In this document: one piece after another, positions 5,612-7,150 of the stretch
Numbering within the stretch: the stretch's first letter is position 1
Layout of the letters: every line of letters starts with the position of its first letter
Assembly (NCBI GenBank): GCA_029564115.1
Contig: JAKQQP010000048.1
Coordinates: 1-7,150, forward strand
Direction: 5' to 3'
Length of the DNA: 7,150 nt
DNA from: Candidatus Rifleibacteriota bacterium
GTDB taxonomy: Bacteria > Riflebacteria > Ozemobacteria > Ozemobacterales > Ozemobacteraceae
The notes under the pieces: model-generated
Database searches by the model: none
Told to the model about the DNA's origin: nothing
What the model saw: only the letters and a program-made list of their open reading frames with translations
Program-made: the position numbers and the translations under genes

Positions 5612-6268
5612 TTACTTAAGGTCTTTGTAAACAAACCACCAGTCGTAGCTGTTCTTTTCGCCTTTACGTTTGGCGGCGGTTTCGACATCTTTGGGCGGGG
5701 GAACAATAACCTTGTCTTTAAGCAATTCATTGTTTGGCCAGTTTTCAGGAAGAGCGACCTTGTGAGCATCGGCAACCTGTAAAGCTTTGAGAGCCCGCAA
5801 AATTTCATCGACCTGGCGACCGATTTCCTGGGGGTAGTAGATCATCAGGCGGGTAATGCCGTTAGGATCAATCAGGAACACGGCCCGAACGGTGTTTGAA
5901 CCTTTGCCGGGGTGGAGCATGCCAAGTTTTTTAGCTACATTGCCCATATCATCAGCGATGATCGGGAACGGAATCTTGACCTGCAGCTTTTCTTCGATCC
6001 ATTCGACCCATTTGATGTGAGAAAACACCTGGTCAATAGAGAGACCAACCAGTTCGGCATTCAGTTTTTTGAATTCGGCTTCGCGTTTTGCAAAAGCGAC
6101 GAACTCAGTTGTGCAGACCGGAGTAAAATCGCCAGGGTGGCTGAACAGAACGATCCACTTGCCGGCATAATCATTCGGAAAGCTTTTCATTCCGTGCGTG
6201 GTGGGAACAGTAAATTCGGGCATTCTGTCGCCAAGAAGGGGCATACTGCAATTTTGCGCGTTTTCCAT
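5612..6268 (-). CDS. Peroxiredoxin, Prx6/archaeal-type, apparently 1-Cys
   Basis: A 218-aa thiol peroxidase that reduces hydrogen peroxide and organic hydroperoxides through a peroxidatic Cys. The motif [10 protein letters not shown] places this at C52, with T49 and P50, and R128 in [11 protein letters not shown] completes the active site. Further family signatures are [16 protein letters not shown] (76-91), FPIIADD (101-107), YYPQEIGR (144-151) and the C-terminal ALPENWPNN...VIVPPP segment (172-192). Archaeal-type relatives carry extra Cys near a C-terminal YDWWFC; here the end reads [13 protein letters not shown], so these are absent. C7 is the only other Cys. The start has a very strong GGAGG ribosome site 8-9 bp upstream; M9 and M16 are unlikely. 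It is monocistronic, with its own promoter and terminator. Cytoplasmic oxidative-stress defence is the likely role. Confidence 0.93.
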   Translation of the reverse strand: MENAQNCSMPLLGDRMPEFTVPTTHGMKSFPNDYAGKWIVLFSHPGDFTPVCTTEFVAFAKREAEFKKLNAELVGLSIDQVFSHIKWVEWIEEKLQVKIPFPIIADDMGNVAKKLGMLHPGKGSNTVRAVFLIDPNGITRLMIYYPQEIGRQVDEILRALKALQVADAHKVALPENWPNNELLKDKVIVPPPKDVETAAKRKGEKNSYDWWFVYKDLK

Positions 6269-6353
6269 TTTTAATTCCTCCAGAGTTTAATTTATCAACG
6301 CTGAGGAATTAGCAATCTACATGCCACGTCTTCACAATCAGCTCTGAGAGCGA

Positions 6354-6383
6354 ATTATAAAGGTTTTAACCTAAAACTGGCAC
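6354..6383 (-). promoter_or_regulatory. Peroxiredoxin promoter with dyad in the spacer
   Basis: On minus, a perfect -10 TATAAT (6354-6359) lies 18 bp after GTGCCA (6378-6383), which matches four of six -35 bases. The spacer holds the inverted repeat AGGTT-TT-AACCT (6361-6372), a position where a bound repressor would block RNA polymerase. The predicted leader is about 80 nt and begins near a second dyad, GCTCT-G-AGAGC (6341-6351). The regulator is unknown; the dyads do not match the PerR box I know. Confidence 0.6.
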
Positions 6384-6451
6384 CGAAATAAAGTTATTTT
6401 TCTACCGATATTTCGGTATCAACCAGATTTCGGTATCAACCAGATTTCGGT
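6382..6451. repeat. ACCGAAAT boxes including 17-bp tandem repeat
   Basis: A 17-bp unit TTTCGGTATCAACCAGA is repeated exactly at 6411-6427 and 6428-6444, with the start of a third copy at 6445-6451. The octamer ATTTCGGT thus occurs at 6410-6417, 6427-6434 and 6444-6451, and inverted as ACCGAAAT at 6382-6389. The first copy is also the right half of the dyad TACCGA-TATT-TCGGTA (6403-6418). The array begins at the -35 region of the peroxiredoxin promoter and extends upstream of it, as expected for activator or repressor boxes. Confidence 0.7.
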
Positions 6452-6514
6452 GAAATTCAACCATTGTTGCCTACTGCACAAGCAAACAGGGGAGGGATAT
6501 TTATGCGCAGCACC

Positions 6515-6543
6515 GCAGGATTGGCACGGTCATGCCTATCCGC
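6515..6543. other. Imperfect dyad downstream of the sigma-54 regulator gene
   Basis: Arms GC-a-GGAT-t-GGCA (6515-6526) and TGCC-t-ATCC-GC (6533-6543) pair around a 6-nt loop, with one mismatch and one bulge. It starts about 40 bp after the regulator's stop codon on minus. No T-tract follows on minus, so it is not a standard intrinsic terminator; it could be a 3'-end stabilising hairpin or protein site. The rest of the 6452-6583 stretch shows nothing convincing. Confidence 0.4.
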
Positions 6544-6583
6544 ATATCCTGTTTCAAAAAATTCTACTTTCAATACGCATTTA

Positions 6584-7150
6584 TCAACCGCCCGGCTTTT
6601 TATCGAGACCCAGTTTTTTAATCTTGCTCTGCAGAGTGGTCGGTTTGAGATTCAGCCGGGCCGCTGCGCCGTCTTTACCGTAGATGCGGCCGCCGCATTG
6701 CTGCAGAGCCCGGGCGATGATACGGCCAACTTCGGTTTCAAAGTCTGAAACCCCGACATCTGATGCAGATATCACAGACTTTTCCGGCTTTGGCGACTTT
6801 GCCTGCGACTCGAAAAATATGTGCTCGGCTTCTATCTGGCCGCCACGGCAATTAATAAGGGATCTTTCGATGGTATTCTGAAGCTCTCTGACATTGCCCG
6901 GCCAGCTATTTTCGAGAAGCTTTCTGATTGCCAGCCCCGAAAGCATAACCCGATCGTAGCCAAAGCGCGACCGCATTTTCTCGACAAAATGATGCGCGAG
7001 CAGAACGACATCGCTCTGGCGCTCACGCAGTGGCGGCACCACGATTGGAAAAACATTGAGCCGGTAATAAAGGTCTTCTCTGAATTTGCCATGCCTGACC
7101 TTCTCTTCGAGTCTGATATTGGTGGCGCTGATGATGCGCACGTCGGCCTG
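6584..7150 (-). CDS. Sigma-54-dependent transcriptional activator, C-terminal part
   Basis: The visible 188 residues are the C-terminal part of an enhancer-binding protein; the reading frame stays open through the right edge, so the N-terminus and sensory domain are outside the window. The AAA+ part shows RIISATN (sensor I), KFREDLYYRLNVFPIVVPPLRER and ENSWPGNVRELQNTIERSLI (sensor II). A linker rich in Ser, Lys and Pro follows, then a Fis-type helix-turn-helix in GGRIYGKDGAAARLNLKPTTLQSKIKKLG, a form common in FhlA-like activators. The protein hydrolyses ATP to open sigma-54 promoters. Its target is unknown; I found no good sigma-54 promoter in the window. It ends 315 bp before the peroxiredoxin start on the same strand. 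Confidence 0.93.
   Translation of the reverse strand, partial: QADVRIISATNIRLEEKVRHGKFREDLYYRLNVFPIVVPPLRERQSDVVLLAHHFVEKMRSRFGYDRVMLSGLAIRKLLENSWPGNVRELQNTIERSLINCRGGQIEAEHIFFESQAKSPKPEKSVISASDVGVSDFETEVGRIIARALQQCGGRIYGKDGAAARLNLKPTTLQSKIKKLGLDKKPGG

Noticed and set aside
5437..5619. 60-codon plus-strand ORF
   Set aside because: It has no ribosome site, crosses the peroxiredoxin terminator and overlaps the peroxiredoxin stop.
6411..6451. 17-bp tandem repeat as a CRISPR array
   Set aside because: Units are directly adjacent with no unique spacers, and only two full copies exist.
6521..6536. Sigma-54-like promoter TTGGCAC...TGCC on plus
   Set aside because: The GG-to-GC spacing is one base short, it points into the regulator's 3' end with no plus-strand gene after it, and the bases are explained by the dyad at 6515-6543.
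6464..6748. Plus-strand ORF with a GGGAGG ribosome-like site before an ATG at 6503
   Set aside because: It runs antisense through the Fis-type domain of the sigma-54 regulator, and its product shows no recognisable family or pattern of its own.

Overview
The window reads as a stretch of chromosome from an anaerobic or micro-oxic bacterium. The evidence is a set of genes typical of anaerobes: a DUF5320 protein followed by the start of a probable Mrp/Nbp35 ATPase, an FmdE-like protein, a DsrE-like protein, a COG0731-type radical SAM protein beside a COG1237-type metallo-beta-lactamase-fold protein, an Ahp/Prx6-type peroxiredoxin and a sigma-54 enhancer-binding regulator. One protein carries a Sec signal peptide. 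The phylum cannot be fixed from this sequence alone; Desulfobacterota-like or Riflebacteria-like lineages would fit. Almost everything is on the minus strand; only the DsrE-like gene is on plus.

Layout, left to right. (1) 1-408, minus: DUF5320 gene followed 12 bp later by the first 12 codons of a second gene that leaves the window. (2) 409-770: AT-rich non-coding region with three concentrically nested inverted repeats. (3) 771-1373, minus: FmdE-like protein whose N-terminal metal-ligand motif is degenerate, divergent from (4) 1484-1840, plus: DsrE-like protein with a GTG start. (5) 1869-4588, minus: a tight three-gene operon reading, in transcription order, an unnamed conserved protein of 280 aa, the MBL-fold protein and the radical SAM protein. 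The radical SAM gene has an excellent ribosome site and ATG that lie in the wrong frame, so its 5' end is either frameshifted or recoded. (6) 4589-4787: non-coding, with degenerate ATCNGTNTTN-like decamers and a 14-bp direct repeat. (7) 4788-5396, minus: secreted helical protein with three 26-residue repeats. (8) 5397-5611: several small hairpins and a convincing intrinsic terminator for (9) 5612-6268, minus: peroxiredoxin. (10) 6269-6583: the peroxiredoxin promoter, a set of ACCGAAAT boxes including a 17-bp tandem repeat, and an imperfect dyad. (11) 6584-7150, minus: C-terminal part of a sigma-54 activator, running off the right edge.

How the genes may work together (inference): DUF5320, Mrp/Nbp35 ATPases, COG1237 MBL proteins and COG0731 radical SAM proteins recur together in anaerobes, often near small metal-cluster-binding proteins, and a metallocluster or metal-cofactor handling role has been suggested for such groups. 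The FmdE-like and DsrE-like proteins, with zinc-ribbon and CxxC cysteines, fit that sulfur/metal theme. The peroxiredoxin would protect oxygen-sensitive enzymes. No mobile element, CRISPR array, tRNA or rRNA was seen.
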